The translations under genes were made by a program, and so were the position numbers. 64,000 nt of DNA from Wenzhouxiangella sp042310355. GTDB lineage: Bacteria; Pseudomonadota; Gammaproteobacteria; Xanthomonadales; Wenzhouxiangellaceae. Shown here one piece after another: positions 1-7,378 of this stretch. The DNA is taken from assembly GCF_042310355.1 (NCBI RefSeq), contig NZ_JBHJMR010000004.1, positions 1 through 64,000 on the forward strand, written 5' to 3'. Each line of letters begins with the position of its first letter. Position 1 is the stretch's first letter. The notes beneath the pieces are model-generated. The model did no database searches, had not been told where the DNA came from, and worked only from the letters and a program-made list of their open reading frames with translations.

Positions 1-25
1 CTTTGACTTTGAAGAGCAATTTTTG

Positions 26-57
26 GTGACTTTTTCTTGCTCTGGAGAAAAAGTTAC
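26..57. repeat. Hairpin-forming REP-like repeat upstream of hemB
   Basis: The arms at 26-37 and 46-57 (GTGACTTTTTCT against AGAAAAAGTTAC) pair with one mismatch around an 8-base loop. A second small hairpin, GCCTGC-GAA-GCAGGC, follows at 67-81. From memory, similar elements rich in the words GTTACTTTTTCT and AGAAAAAGTAAC are scattered through Xanthomonadales genomes, so I read this as a dispersed repeat and not as a terminator; the gene it would terminate lies outside the window. The remaining sequence from 82 to about 240 shows nothing I can assign. Confidence 0.4.
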
Positions 58-243
58 TCGCCATCAGCCTGCGAAGCAGGCGGGCGAAACGCCTTTGACG
101 TGTCGAGGCCACCCGAACGTCCGGTGGCACCAACCCACCAAACGCCCCAAAGATTCAGCGCTCAACCGTCCGCCGGACACGCGCCCCCGACCCACACCGT
201 GGGTGCACCATTGCGCCCGCCGCTGAAGCAAGCGCCCGAGCTT

Positions 244-249
244 TATAAT
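244..249 (+). promoter_or_regulatory. Consensus -10 box (TATAAT) in front of hemB
   Basis: TATAAT is a perfect sigma-70 -10 hexamer. It overlaps an ATG at 248 that could otherwise be read as the hemB start, which argues that translation starts at the next in-frame ATG, 278. No good -35 hexamer lies at the usual 16-18 base distance. Confidence 0.4.
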
Positions 250-277
250 GGCCGGATCGCAAACAGGCTCCAACGAA

Positions 278-1267
278 ATGAACTTCCCCGCAACCCGAAT
301 GCGCCGAGCGCGCGCGAGCCGATTCGCGCGTGAACTGGCCCGCGAGACCCGGCTGTCGCCGGCCGACCTGATTCTGCCGGCCTTCGTGCTGGAAGACGAA
401 AACGGGCGCGAGGCGGTGGATTCGATGCCGGGCGTCGAGCGCGTCGGGCACAACGGCCTGTTCGAGCTGGCCGAGCGCTGCCTGGAACTCGGCATTCCGG
501 CCATGGCGCTGTTTCCGGTGGTACCGGCCGATCGCAAGAGCGAGGACGCGGTCGAGGCTTGGAGCGAGGATGGGCTGGTGCCGGCGACCGTGCGGGCGTT
601 GAAATCACGCTTTCCGGAGCTGGGCGTGATCACCGACGTGGCGCTCGATCCCTACACCAGCCACGGCCTCGACGGCATCGTCGACGAAGACGGCTACGTG
701 CTCAACGACCGCACGGTCGATGCCCTGGTTCGCCAGGCGCAGTCCCATGCCGCCGCCGGCGCCGACGTGGTGGCGCCCTCGGACATGATGGACGGGCGCA
801 TCGGCGCCATCCGCGAGCAGCTCGAGGCCGACGGCCACGTCAACACCCTGATCCTCAGCTACGCGGCCAAGTACGCCTCGAGCTACTACGGGCCGTTCCG
901 CGACGCGGTCGGCTCGGCTGCCAACCTGGGCAAGTCCGGCAAGCAAAGCTTCCAGATGGACCCCGGCAACAGCGACGAGGCGCTGCATGAGGTCGAACTC
1001 GATCTCGACGAAGGGGCCGACTGGGTGATGGTCAAGCCCGCCCTGCCCTACCTCGATATCATCCGGCGCATCCACGAGACCTTCGGCGTACCGACGTTCG
1101 CCTACCATGTCTCGGGCGAGTACGCCATGCTCAAGGCGGCCGCGGCCCGCGGCTGGCTGGACAACGACAAGGTCCTGCTCGAGACCCTGACCTCCATCCG
1201 CCGCGCCGGCGCCAGCGGCATCCTCACCTACGCCGCCCTCGAAGCCGCCGAGTTGTTGAAGGGCTGA
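278..1267 (+). CDS. hemB: Delta-aminolevulinic acid dehydratase (porphobilinogen synthase)
   Basis: Cytoplasmic enzyme that condenses two 5-aminolevulinate molecules to porphobilinogen, the second common step of tetrapyrrole (haem, sirohaem, B12) synthesis. The 329-residue product matches family length. The two Schiff-base lysines are visible as K198 (in SYAAKYASSYYG) and K253 (in VMVKPALPYLD). The metal loop reads DVALDPYTSHG at about 120-130, with Asp/Ala where zinc-type enzymes have cysteines, so this is the Mg-dependent form known from Pseudomonas. I chose ATG 278 and not ATG 248 because a TATAAT box overlaps the latter and because family members start near the TRMRR motif. It is the first gene of the window and is followed after a repeat element by aroE on the same strand. 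Confidence 0.97.
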   Translation: MNFPATRMRRARASRFARELARETRLSPADLILPAFVLEDENGREAVDSMPGVERVGHNGLFELAERCLELGIPAMALFPVVPADRKSEDAVEAWSEDGLVPATVRALKSRFPELGVITDVALDPYTSHGLDGIVDEDGYVLNDRTVDALVRQAQSHAAAGADVVAPSDMMDGRIGAIREQLEADGHVNTLILSYAAKYASSYYGPFRDAVGSAANLGKSGKQSFQMDPGNSDEALHEVELDLDEGADWVMVKPALPYLDIIRRIHETFGVPTFAYHVSGEYAMLKAAAARGWLDNDKVLLETLTSIRRAGASGILTYAALEAAELLKG

Positions 1268-1286
1268 AAAGAATGAAAACAAGAAT

Positions 1287-1432
1287 TTGTCCACAGATAA
1301 ACACAGATAAACACAGATAGTGAAAAGAGGAATCACCACATCCGGGGCTGGTGGGCAGGCGTCAGTGTTTGCTCTGTCCTTTATGGTATTTCCTTCTTTC
1401 ATCTGTGTTCATCTGTGTTCATCTGTGGACAA
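1287..1432. repeat. Inverted repeat built of decamer repeats between hemB and aroE
   Basis: The left arm (1287-1319) and right arm (1400-1432) are 33-bp inverted repeats that differ at three positions. Each arm is itself a tandem repeat of a 10-bp unit (AACACAGATA on the left, ATCTGTGTTC on the right) ending in TTGTCCACAG. About 80 bases of unrelated sequence separate the arms. The element fills nearly the whole gap between hemB and aroE and could fold into a long hairpin in the hemB-aroE transcript. No coding potential or transposase is present, so it is a MITE- or REP-like element or a slippage-grown repeat. Confidence 0.8.
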
Positions 1433-1459
1433 TTTTTTCTTTTCGTTCCATCTCGCCCA

Positions 1460-2278
1460 ATGAGCGCTCCAAGAGTGAAACTGGCAGTTTTCGGCCAGCC
1501 GGTCGCGCACAGCCTGTCGCCCAGGATTCATTGCCTGTTCGGTGAGCAGCTGGGGATCGACGTCGACTACACCGCCATCGAGGCCGGCATCGACGAGCTG
1601 CCCGATCGGCTCGCTACGTTTCGTAACCAGGGCGGCACGGGCGCCAATCTGACCGTGCCGCTCAAGCAGGCCGGACTCAAGCTGTGCACGCGCGTTGATC
1701 GCCAGGCCCGGCAGGCCCGTGCAGTCAATACGCTTTCTCTTGCCGACGACGGTTGGCAGGGCTACAACACCGACGGCGCGGGCCTGATGCTGGATTTCGA
1801 GCGACTGGGCATCGATCCGGGCGGCCGCCGCATTCTCATAACGGGGGCCGGCGGAGCGGTCGCCGGCATTCTCGGTCCGCTGCTCGATCGCGAGCCGGCC
1901 TGCGTGATGTTGGTCAACCGCACCGCCGAGCGCGCCGAGCGCCTGGCCGACAAGTTCGCCCACCTGGGAGAAATCGACGGCGGCGGGTTCGAATCCGACC
2001 CGGGGAGCCGGTTCGATCTACTGATCCAGTCGACCAGCGCCGGTCACGACAGCGCCCTGCCGCCGCTGGACCGATCGTGGCTGACGCCTTCGGCCGTGGC
2101 CTACGACCTCAACTACGGACCGGCGCACGGAAGCTTCTCCGATTGGTGTGGCGACAACGCACTGGCGGTGCACGACGGACTGGGCATGCTCGTCGGACAG
2201 GCCGCGCTCGCCTTCGAAATCTGGACGGCAAAACGCCCGGATATGGCGCCTGTGCTGGCTGCCCTGTCGGAGGACTGA
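1460..2278 (+). CDS. aroE: Shikimate dehydrogenase (NADP+)
   Basis: Catalyses NADPH-dependent reduction of 3-dehydroshikimate to shikimate in aromatic amino acid synthesis. The 272-residue product shows the substrate loop SLS (18-20), the catalytic lysine K69 in NLTVPLK, aspartate D105 in NTDGAG, and the dinucleotide glycine loop GAGGA at 129-133, followed by the C-terminal QAALAFEIW helix. The ATG at 1460 fits family N-termini (KLAVFGQPVAHS); a GTG at 1415 would add 15 residues encoded by the upstream repeat and is unlikely. The gene lies downstream of hemB, converges on apaH, and only 14 bases separate the two stop codons. Confidence 0.96.
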   Translation: MSAPRVKLAVFGQPVAHSLSPRIHCLFGEQLGIDVDYTAIEAGIDELPDRLATFRNQGGTGANLTVPLKQAGLKLCTRVDRQARQARAVNTLSLADDGWQGYNTDGAGLMLDFERLGIDPGGRRILITGAGGAVAGILGPLLDREPACVMLVNRTAERAERLADKFAHLGEIDGGGFESDPGSRFDLLIQSTSAGHDSALPPLDRSWLTPSAVAYDLNYGPAHGSFSDWCGDNALAVHDGLGMLVGQAALAFEIWTAKRPDMAPVLAALSED

Positions 2279-2292
2279 AGCGGCGTCGCTGT

Positions 2293-3108
2293 TCAGCGCC
2301 CGCCGCAGTCGACGGACTCGACACGCCGCTCGTCACCCTCGATCACCAGCGCCGACAGCGAATTACCCCAAACGCAACCGCTGTCCAGGCAGACCACGCC
2401 GTCACCGCGATAGAGGCCCAGCTGCGACCAGTGGCCGAACACCAGGGTCCAGCGTCGCCAGTCGGGATGGATATGCTCGAACCAGGGCGCAAAGCCGGGC
2501 GATGCGCTCTCCGGCCCGCCCTTGCCCGCCAGGTCCAGGCGGCCGTCGGCGCTGCAAAAGCGCATCCGGGTCAGGACGTTGGTGATGGTCCGCAGCCGCT
2601 CGGCCTGCGGCAGATCGGGGTGCCAACGATCGGGCTCGTCGCCGTACATATCGGCGAAGAAGGCTTCGGGCGAACCGGCCAGGGCATGCTCGACTTCGGC
2701 CGCGCATTCCCGCGCCTGCCCCGGCCCCCAGCGCGGATCGACGCCGGCGTGCACCATGGCGAGACCGTCGCGCTCGTCGAGCCACACCAGCGGGCAGCCT
2801 CGAAGCCAGGCGAGCAGTTCGTCGCCGCGCGGATCGGCCAGGATCTCGTCGAACTCGGCGTTGGTCTTGCCCAGCCGCCCGCGGGCGTAAGCGAGCAGGT
2901 GCAGGTCATGGTTGCCCAGCACGGTGACCGAAACATCGCGCAACGAGTGGACCAGGCACAATGCCGCCAGCGACTCACCGCCGCGATTGACCAGGTCGCC
3001 GGCCATGAACAGGCGGTCGGCCGCCGGGTCGAATCGCAGCTGCTCGAGCAGGCGCTCGAAAGCCGTGCAGCAACCCTGCAGGTCGCCGATAAAGATCCGG
3101 CGCCCCAT
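2293..3108 (-). CDS. apaH: Bis(5'-nucleosyl)-tetraphosphatase, symmetrical (Ap4A hydrolase)
   Basis: Hydrolyses diadenosine tetraphosphate symmetrically to two ADP, and in Enterobacteria also removes Np4 caps from RNA. The 271-residue protein carries the metallophosphoesterase motifs in order: GDLQG (8-12), GDLVNRG (37-43), GNHD (65-68), HAG near residue 120 and a late GHW motif. These match ApaH rather than general PPP phosphatases because of the Gln in GDLQG. Its ATG overlaps the stop of the upstream cation exporter (TGATG), so the two are likely translationally coupled. In many Gammaproteobacteria apaH sits near folA, as here. Confidence 0.95.
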   Translation of the reverse strand: MGRRIFIGDLQGCCTAFERLLEQLRFDPAADRLFMAGDLVNRGGESLAALCLVHSLRDVSVTVLGNHDLHLLAYARGRLGKTNAEFDEILADPRGDELLAWLRGCPLVWLDERDGLAMVHAGVDPRWGPGQARECAAEVEHALAGSPEAFFADMYGDEPDRWHPDLPQAERLRTITNVLTRMRFCSADGRLDLAGKGGPESASPGFAPWFEHIHPDWRRWTLVFGHWSQLGLYRGDGVVCLDSGCVWGNSLSALVIEGDERRVESVDCGGR

Positions 3109-4031
3109 CAGGCCGACCGCCGCATCCGGGGTGCGCGCAGCGGGGCAACGCTGACGACCGCGTCGAAGACTTCGGTCGACTCACTCAGAAGCCGCGTCCG
3201 GACCATCGCCGCAACGCGGTTGGCCTCGTCGAGGGTCAGCTGCGGGTCAAGCAGGATGCAGACATCCATGACGATCTGCCCGCCCATCAGGCGCGTGCGA
3301 AGGTCGCGGAAATCGTGGACGCCGTCGACCGACAGGATGATCCTGGCCAACTGCTTCTGCTCGCGCGGCGGAACAGCGGTGTCAACCAGCTCCACGAGGG
3401 AATCGAAGGCGAAGCGCCCGCCCATCACCGCCACCGTGCCGGCGACCAGGATGGCGGCCACGGCATCGAGCCACAGGAACCCGGCCATGGCGCCGATCAC
3501 GCCGGCGATCACGACGATCGACGAGAGTGCGTCGGAGCGATGGTGCCAGGCGTTGGCCATGATCAGGTTCGACCGGGATTGGCGGGCGACGCGGCGCGTG
3601 TACCAGAACAGGATTTCCTTGATGCCGACCGAGGCGGCGGCGGCCCAAAGCGCCAGCCAACCGGGCTGCATCAGACGCTCGGGGTCGAGCAGGCGCAGCA
3701 CGGCATCGACGATGAAACCGATGGCCACGGCCAGCAACAGCACGCCCACGATCGCCGTGGCGACGGTTTCGATCCGCCCATGGCCGTAGGGATGGTTGTG
3801 GTCGGCCTCGATCGCGCTCCAGCGCGCCGCCACCAGCACCACTGCATCGGAGACCATGTCGGAGAGCGAGTGCATGCCGTCGACGATCAGCGCCTGCGAC
3901 TGCCCGAAGATCCCGGCCAGGATCTTGCCGATGGCCAGCAGCAGGTTCCAGACAGCACCGACAATCGTGACGCGGCGCTTGTCCGGCCAGTACTGGTCGA
4001 GGTTGGCGTTGGAGCGAAAAGCGGCAGCCAT
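3108..4031 (-). CDS. Cation diffusion facilitator (FieF/CzcD-type) metal exporter
   Basis: Inner-membrane antiporter that exports Zn2+, Fe2+, Cd2+ or a related divalent ion using the proton gradient. The 307-residue protein has about six hydrophobic segments and a cytoplasmic C-terminal domain of FieF length. The two halves of the transport site are visible as HSLSD (H54, D58) and HHRSD (H163, D167), with the conserved HPYGHGRIE loop at about 80-88. An N-terminal His in HxxxD is usual for Zn-type members and differs from the Asp-Asp pair of E. coli FieF, so I do not assign a symbol. Its stop overlaps the apaH start by one base. Confidence 0.92.
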   Translation of the reverse strand: MAAAFRSNANLDQYWPDKRRVTIVGAVWNLLLAIGKILAGIFGQSQALIVDGMHSLSDMVSDAVVLVAARWSAIEADHNHPYGHGRIETVATAIVGVLLLAVAIGFIVDAVLRLLDPERLMQPGWLALWAAAASVGIKEILFWYTRRVARQSRSNLIMANAWHHRSDALSSIVVIAGVIGAMAGFLWLDAVAAILVAGTVAVMGGRFAFDSLVELVDTAVPPREQKQLARIILSVDGVHDFRDLRTRLMGGQIVMDVCILLDPQLTLDEANRVAAMVRTRLLSESTEVFDAVVSVAPLRAPRMRRSA

Positions 4032-4078
4032 GCTTCAGATGTGCCTTGGCGGGCCAAACATTGTACCCGCCGAGGGCA

Positions 4079-4573
4079 TTACGCGTGCGAACGGTCCCGT
4101 TCGAAGGTCGCGAAGACCAGGTTGTAGGGGTTCTTTTCGTCGGCCGGCCGGGACTGCATCGCCGACAACCGCCACTCGAGCGCAGACCACTCGGGGAAGG
4201 TGGTGTCGCCGGTCACCATGCCGTCGATGAAGGTCAACTCCAGCCGGTCGGCCCGGGGCAGCGCGGCGCGATAGACCTGCCCGCCGCCGATCACCATCAC
4301 GCGCTCGGCATCTGCCAGGGCAAGCGCCTCGTCCAGGTCGGCGGCGACGGCGACCCCCTCGGCCAGTTCGGGACGAGACCGGCTGACGACGATGTTGCGG
4401 CGCCCGGGCAGGGGTCGACCGATCGACTCGAAGGTGCGCCGCCCCATGATCACCGGCGACCCCACGGTGACCGCCTTGAAGTGTTGCAAGTCGGCGGGCA
4501 GGTGCCAGGGCATTCCGCCCTCGGACCCGATCACGCGGTTTCTCGCCATGGCCGCAACCAGAACCAGTTCCAT
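4079..4573 (-). CDS. folA: Dihydrofolate reductase
   Basis: Reduces dihydrofolate to tetrahydrofolate with NADPH, recycling the dihydrofolate made by ThyA, whose gene lies about 1 kb away. The 164-residue length is typical. The Met20-loop motif MPWHLPADL (21-29) contains the catalytic acidic residue D28, followed by MGRRTFESIG and the NADPH loop VIGGGQVY. The gene points away from the MHYT gene and towards its minus-strand neighbours, 47 bases upstream of the CDF exporter. Confidence 0.97.
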   Translation of the reverse strand: MELVLVAAMARNRVIGSEGGMPWHLPADLQHFKAVTVGSPVIMGRRTFESIGRPLPGRRNIVVSRSRPELAEGVAVAADLDEALALADAERVMVIGGGQVYRAALPRADRLELTFIDGMVTGDTTFPEWSALEWRLSAMQSRPADEKNPYNLVFATFERDRSHA

Positions 4574-4682
4574 CGGCTTATCCAGGCTCGCGTTTGGAGG
4601 AGCGACCCATCTTAACGTTCCGGACTCGGCGACGGGTGCCCGCTCGTTCGGAGCTCGGGGGCTTTCACGGCACTTTGAAGCT

Positions 4683-4694
4683 TGATGATCATCA
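4683..4694. promoter_or_regulatory. 12-bp perfect palindrome upstream of the MHYT gene
   Basis: TGATGATCATCA is a perfect palindrome in the divergent region between folA and the MHYT gene, 38 bases before the latter's start codon. Its place suggests an operator, but the regulator is unknown and a chance palindrome of this size is possible. Confidence 0.2.
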
Positions 4695-4731
4695 TCTCGG
4701 CGCTGATTTCTTCAACCCAAGGGGTTCCAAC

Positions 4732-5496
4732 ATGCAGAATTTTATGGCCAGCCACGACCTGGCGCTGGTTGCGCTGTCTTACGCAATCTCGGTCGTCGGC
4801 GCATTGATCAGTCTGTTCCTGGCCGATTTCATCGTCGAGCGCAACGGGCGCATCAATTTCGGCTGGCTGAGCCTGGCGGCCGTGGTCTTTGGCGGCTGCG
4901 CCATCTGGGCGATGCATTTCACGGGCATGCTGGCATTCCGTATGGAAGGGCCGGTGACCTACGACACCAGCACGACCTTGTTGTCGCTGGGCCTGCCGAT
5001 CCTGCTTTCCGGCATCGGTCTGTACGTCGCTTATCGCTGGCGCGAAAGCGTCATGGCCTGGCTGGCGGCCGGGCTGGCCTTCGGACTCGGCGTGGCGGCC
5101 ATGCACTACGTCGGCATGTCGGCCATGCGCATGCCCATGGGGATGCAGCACGACAACCTCGTTACTGCCGTGTCGATCGGCATCGCCATCGTCGCGGCCA
5201 CCGCGGCCCTGCGCATCATCGTGCACTGGCGCGGCGCCGCACGCCTGTTCAGCCCGCTGCTGATGGGCCTGGCGGTCTGCGGCATGCACTACACCGCCAT
5301 GACCGGCATGAGCTTCACGCCCGCTGAAAATCCGGCGGCCACGATCGACTACTTCCAGGGCGCCTGGACGGAAGACGTCGTCGGCTTCCTGTCGGGACTG
5401 TGGGTTGTCATGGCCCTGTTCGTGGGTGCCGCGCTGGCGGTGTTTCGCAAACTCTCCGAAGTCGACGGCGGCGAAGCACTCGCCGGCAGCTCCTGA
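4732..5496 (+). CDS. Stand-alone MHYT-domain membrane sensor protein
   Basis: An integral membrane protein of 254 residues with about seven hydrophobic segments. Three copies of the family motif mark it as an MHYT domain: MHFTGM, MHYVGM and MHYTAM, each near the outer face of a helix. MHYT domains are proposed to bind copper and to sense O2, CO or NO, and are usually fused to GGDEF/EAL or kinase domains. Here the protein ends shortly after the last helix with no output domain, so a partner is needed if it signals. I chose ATG 4732 because AGGGG lies ahead of it at a good distance and the upstream in-frame sequence is not family-like. It converges on thyA. Confidence 0.85.
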   Translation: MQNFMASHDLALVALSYAISVVGALISLFLADFIVERNGRINFGWLSLAAVVFGGCAIWAMHFTGMLAFRMEGPVTYDTSTTLLSLGLPILLSGIGLYVAYRWRESVMAWLAAGLAFGLGVAAMHYVGMSAMRMPMGMQHDNLVTAVSIGIAIVAATAALRIIVHWRGAARLFSPLLMGLAVCGMHYTAMTGMSFTPAENPAATIDYFQGAWTEDVVGFLSGLWVVMALFVGAALAVFRKLSEVDGGEALAGSS

Positions 5497-5510
5497 GGTA
5501 GGCTGAACAA

Positions 5511-6344
5511 CTACACGGCGATCGGCGCCTTGATGCCCGGGTGGCAGCGGTAGTCCTCCAGCCGGAAGTCTTCGAACTCGAAATCCTGCAGCCTCTCGCG
5601 CCGATTGAGAAGGCGCATGCGCGGGGCGGGATACGGCGTGCGGGACAGCTGCTCGTCGACCTGGTCGAGATGGTTCAGGTAGATGTGGGCGTCGCCGAAG
5701 CTGTGGATGAACTCGCCGGGCTCGAGGTCCGTGGTCTGCGCGACCATCAGCGTCAGCAGGGCGTAGCTTGCAATATTGAAGGGCACGCCGAGGAAACAGT
5801 CGGCGGAACGCTGGTAGAGCTGGCAGCTCAAGCGGCCGTCGGCAACGTAGAACTGGAACAGGCAGTGACAGGGGGCCAGCGCCATGCGACCTGCGCGGAC
5901 GTTGTCCTGCGGTGAAACCGACTCGTCCGGCAGCTGCGCGGGATTCCAGGCGGAAACCACGTGCCGGCGCGAGTCGGGCCGACGCCGGATCTGCTCGACC
6001 ACCTCGTCGAGCTGGTCGATGGTTTGCCCATCGGGCGCGGGCCAGGAACGCCACTGGGTGCCGTAGATCGGCCCCAGGCTGCCCGACTCGTCGGCCCACT
6101 CGTCCCAGATACTCACGCCGTTCGCCTTGAGATAGGCGATGTTGGTCTGCCCCCGCAGGAACCACAGCAACTCGTGAATGATCGACCTGAGGTGCAGTTT
6201 CTTGGTCGTGACCAGCGGAAAGGACTCGGCCAGGTCGAAGCGCAACTGGTGACCGAATACGCTCAGGGTGCCGGTGCCCGTTCGATCGTCCTTGCGCGTG
6301 CCCTTGTCGCGGACGTGGCGCAGCAGCTCGAGGTAATTTCTCAT
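5511..6344 (-). CDS. thyA: Thymidylate synthase
   Basis: Makes dTMP from dUMP using methylenetetrahydrofolate and releases dihydrofolate for FolA. The 277-residue protein has the nucleophile C159 in PCHCLFQFYV, the RTGTGT N-terminal loop (21-26), the QRSAD motif and the HIYLNH folate-site motif. It is slightly longer than E. coli ThyA (264) because of a loop of about 13 residues (DESVSPQDNVRAGRM) just before the active-site cysteine, as also seen in some other bacterial enzymes. Its ATG overlaps the lgt stop (ATGA), the conserved lgt-thyA coupling of Gammaproteobacteria. Confidence 0.97.
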   Translation of the reverse strand: MRNYLELLRHVRDKGTRKDDRTGTGTLSVFGHQLRFDLAESFPLVTTKKLHLRSIIHELLWFLRGQTNIAYLKANGVSIWDEWADESGSLGPIYGTQWRSWPAPDGQTIDQLDEVVEQIRRRPDSRRHVVSAWNPAQLPDESVSPQDNVRAGRMALAPCHCLFQFYVADGRLSCQLYQRSADCFLGVPFNIASYALLTLMVAQTTDLEPGEFIHSFGDAHIYLNHLDQVDEQLSRTPYPAPRMRLLNRRERLQDFEFEDFRLEDYRCHPGIKAPIAV

Positions 6345-7195
6345 GCCCGCCCCCGGTAGGCCCAGGTCATCAGGGCGACGCCGGCGACGAACATGGGCAG
6401 CGACAGGATCTGCCCCATGGTCATCCAGTCCAGCGCGACGAAGCCGAGATGGGCATCGGGCTCGCGGAAGAACTCGGCGACGAAGCGGAAAACGCCGTAG
6501 CCGGCCAGGAAGGCACCGCCGACGGCGCCGGTCGGCCGCGGGCGGGCGGAATAGATCCACAGAATCAGGAACAGCGCCAGGCCCTCCAGTGCGGCCTGGT
6601 ACAGCTGGGAAGGGTGGCGGGCGAATTCGTCGAGCGCGCCGCTGAGGTACTGCTCGTGGAGGGTCTGCGAGGCGCCCCCGCCGGCCTGGATGGACTGCGG
6701 AAAGATCACCGCCCAGGGCACGTCGGTCGTTCGCCCCCACAGCTCGCCGCCGATGTAATTGCCCAGGCGCCCGGCCGCCAGCCCGATCGGCGCCAGCGGC
6801 GCGGCGAAGTCACTCAGGCGCAGAAAACCGCAGCCAAGGTGGCGGCCATAGGCCCAGATCACGACGAGAACGCCGATCAGTCCACCGTGAAAGCTCATGC
6901 CGCCGTCGCGGATGCGGAACAGGAACAGCGGATCGGCCATCAGCTGGTCCAGGCCGTAGAAGAACACGTAGCCGAGCCGGCCACCGACGATGACACCGAT
7001 CACGCCCCAGAAAAGCAGGTCACCGACCTGGTGGGGCCGCATCGGCGCATCCTCGCGCCGGGCGCGGATGCGGCCCAGCAACCAGAAGGCCCCGAAGGCC
7101 ACCAGGTACATCAAGCTGTACCAGTAGATGGCGAAACCGCCGATCTCGATGGCGACCGGATCGATGCTGTGGAAATAGAATTCGGACTGGTTCAT
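6341..7195 (-). CDS. lgt: Prolipoprotein diacylglyceryl transferase
   Basis: Inner-membrane enzyme that transfers diacylglycerol from phosphatidylglycerol to the lipobox cysteine of prolipoproteins, the first lipoprotein maturation step. The 284-residue protein has about seven membrane segments, the GGMSFHGG loop, the family signature GRLGNYIGGELWGR and the HPSQLYQ motif. Several predicted lipoproteins of this window (the lipase at 22.1 kb, the DUF1329 lipoprotein at 16.6 kb, the DUF885 protein at 25.6 kb) would be its substrates. It overlaps thyA by four bases. A heptamer repeat array lies 5' of it in the gap to the next gene. Confidence 0.97.
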   Translation of the reverse strand: MNQSEFYFHSIDPVAIEIGGFAIYWYSLMYLVAFGAFWLLGRIRARREDAPMRPHQVGDLLFWGVIGVIVGGRLGYVFFYGLDQLMADPLFLFRIRDGGMSFHGGLIGVLVVIWAYGRHLGCGFLRLSDFAAPLAPIGLAAGRLGNYIGGELWGRTTDVPWAVIFPQSIQAGGGASQTLHEQYLSGALDEFARHPSQLYQAALEGLALFLILWIYSARPRPTGAVGGAFLAGYGVFRFVAEFFREPDAHLGFVALDWMTMGQILSLPMFVAGVALMTWAYRGRA

Positions 7196-7239
7196 GGGCG
7201 AAGATTATCGCAGATCGAACCGGCCACCGGAGGCCCTGT

Positions 7240-7331
7240 GGTCCGCGGTCCACGGTCCGCGGTCCGCGGTCCGCGGTCCGCGAGTCCGCGAGTCCGCGAG
7301 TCCCTAGTCCCTAGTCCCGAGCCCGCGAGCC
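7240..7331. repeat. Heptamer tandem repeat array (GGTCCGC type)
   Basis: About thirteen consecutive 7-bp units run from GGTCCGC through GAGTCCG to CCTAGTC and CCGAGCC variants. The array fills most of the divergent gap between lgt and the thioredoxin-domain gene. It resembles the heptanucleotide short tandemly repeated sequences described in cyanobacteria but has a different unit. It may contain or displace the promoters of both flanking genes. Confidence 0.85.
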
Positions 7332-7378
7332 CCCAATCCACAACACCACCCTCTTCCCCCATCCCGTACCATGAGGGC

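Noticed and set aside
248..277. Upstream ATG as the hemB start
   Set aside because: A perfect TATAAT box overlaps it and homologues start near the second ATG.
1753..3789. Plus-strand open frame spanning aroE, apaH and part of the CDF gene
   Set aside because: It crosses three recognisable genes in another frame or strand and shows no domain.
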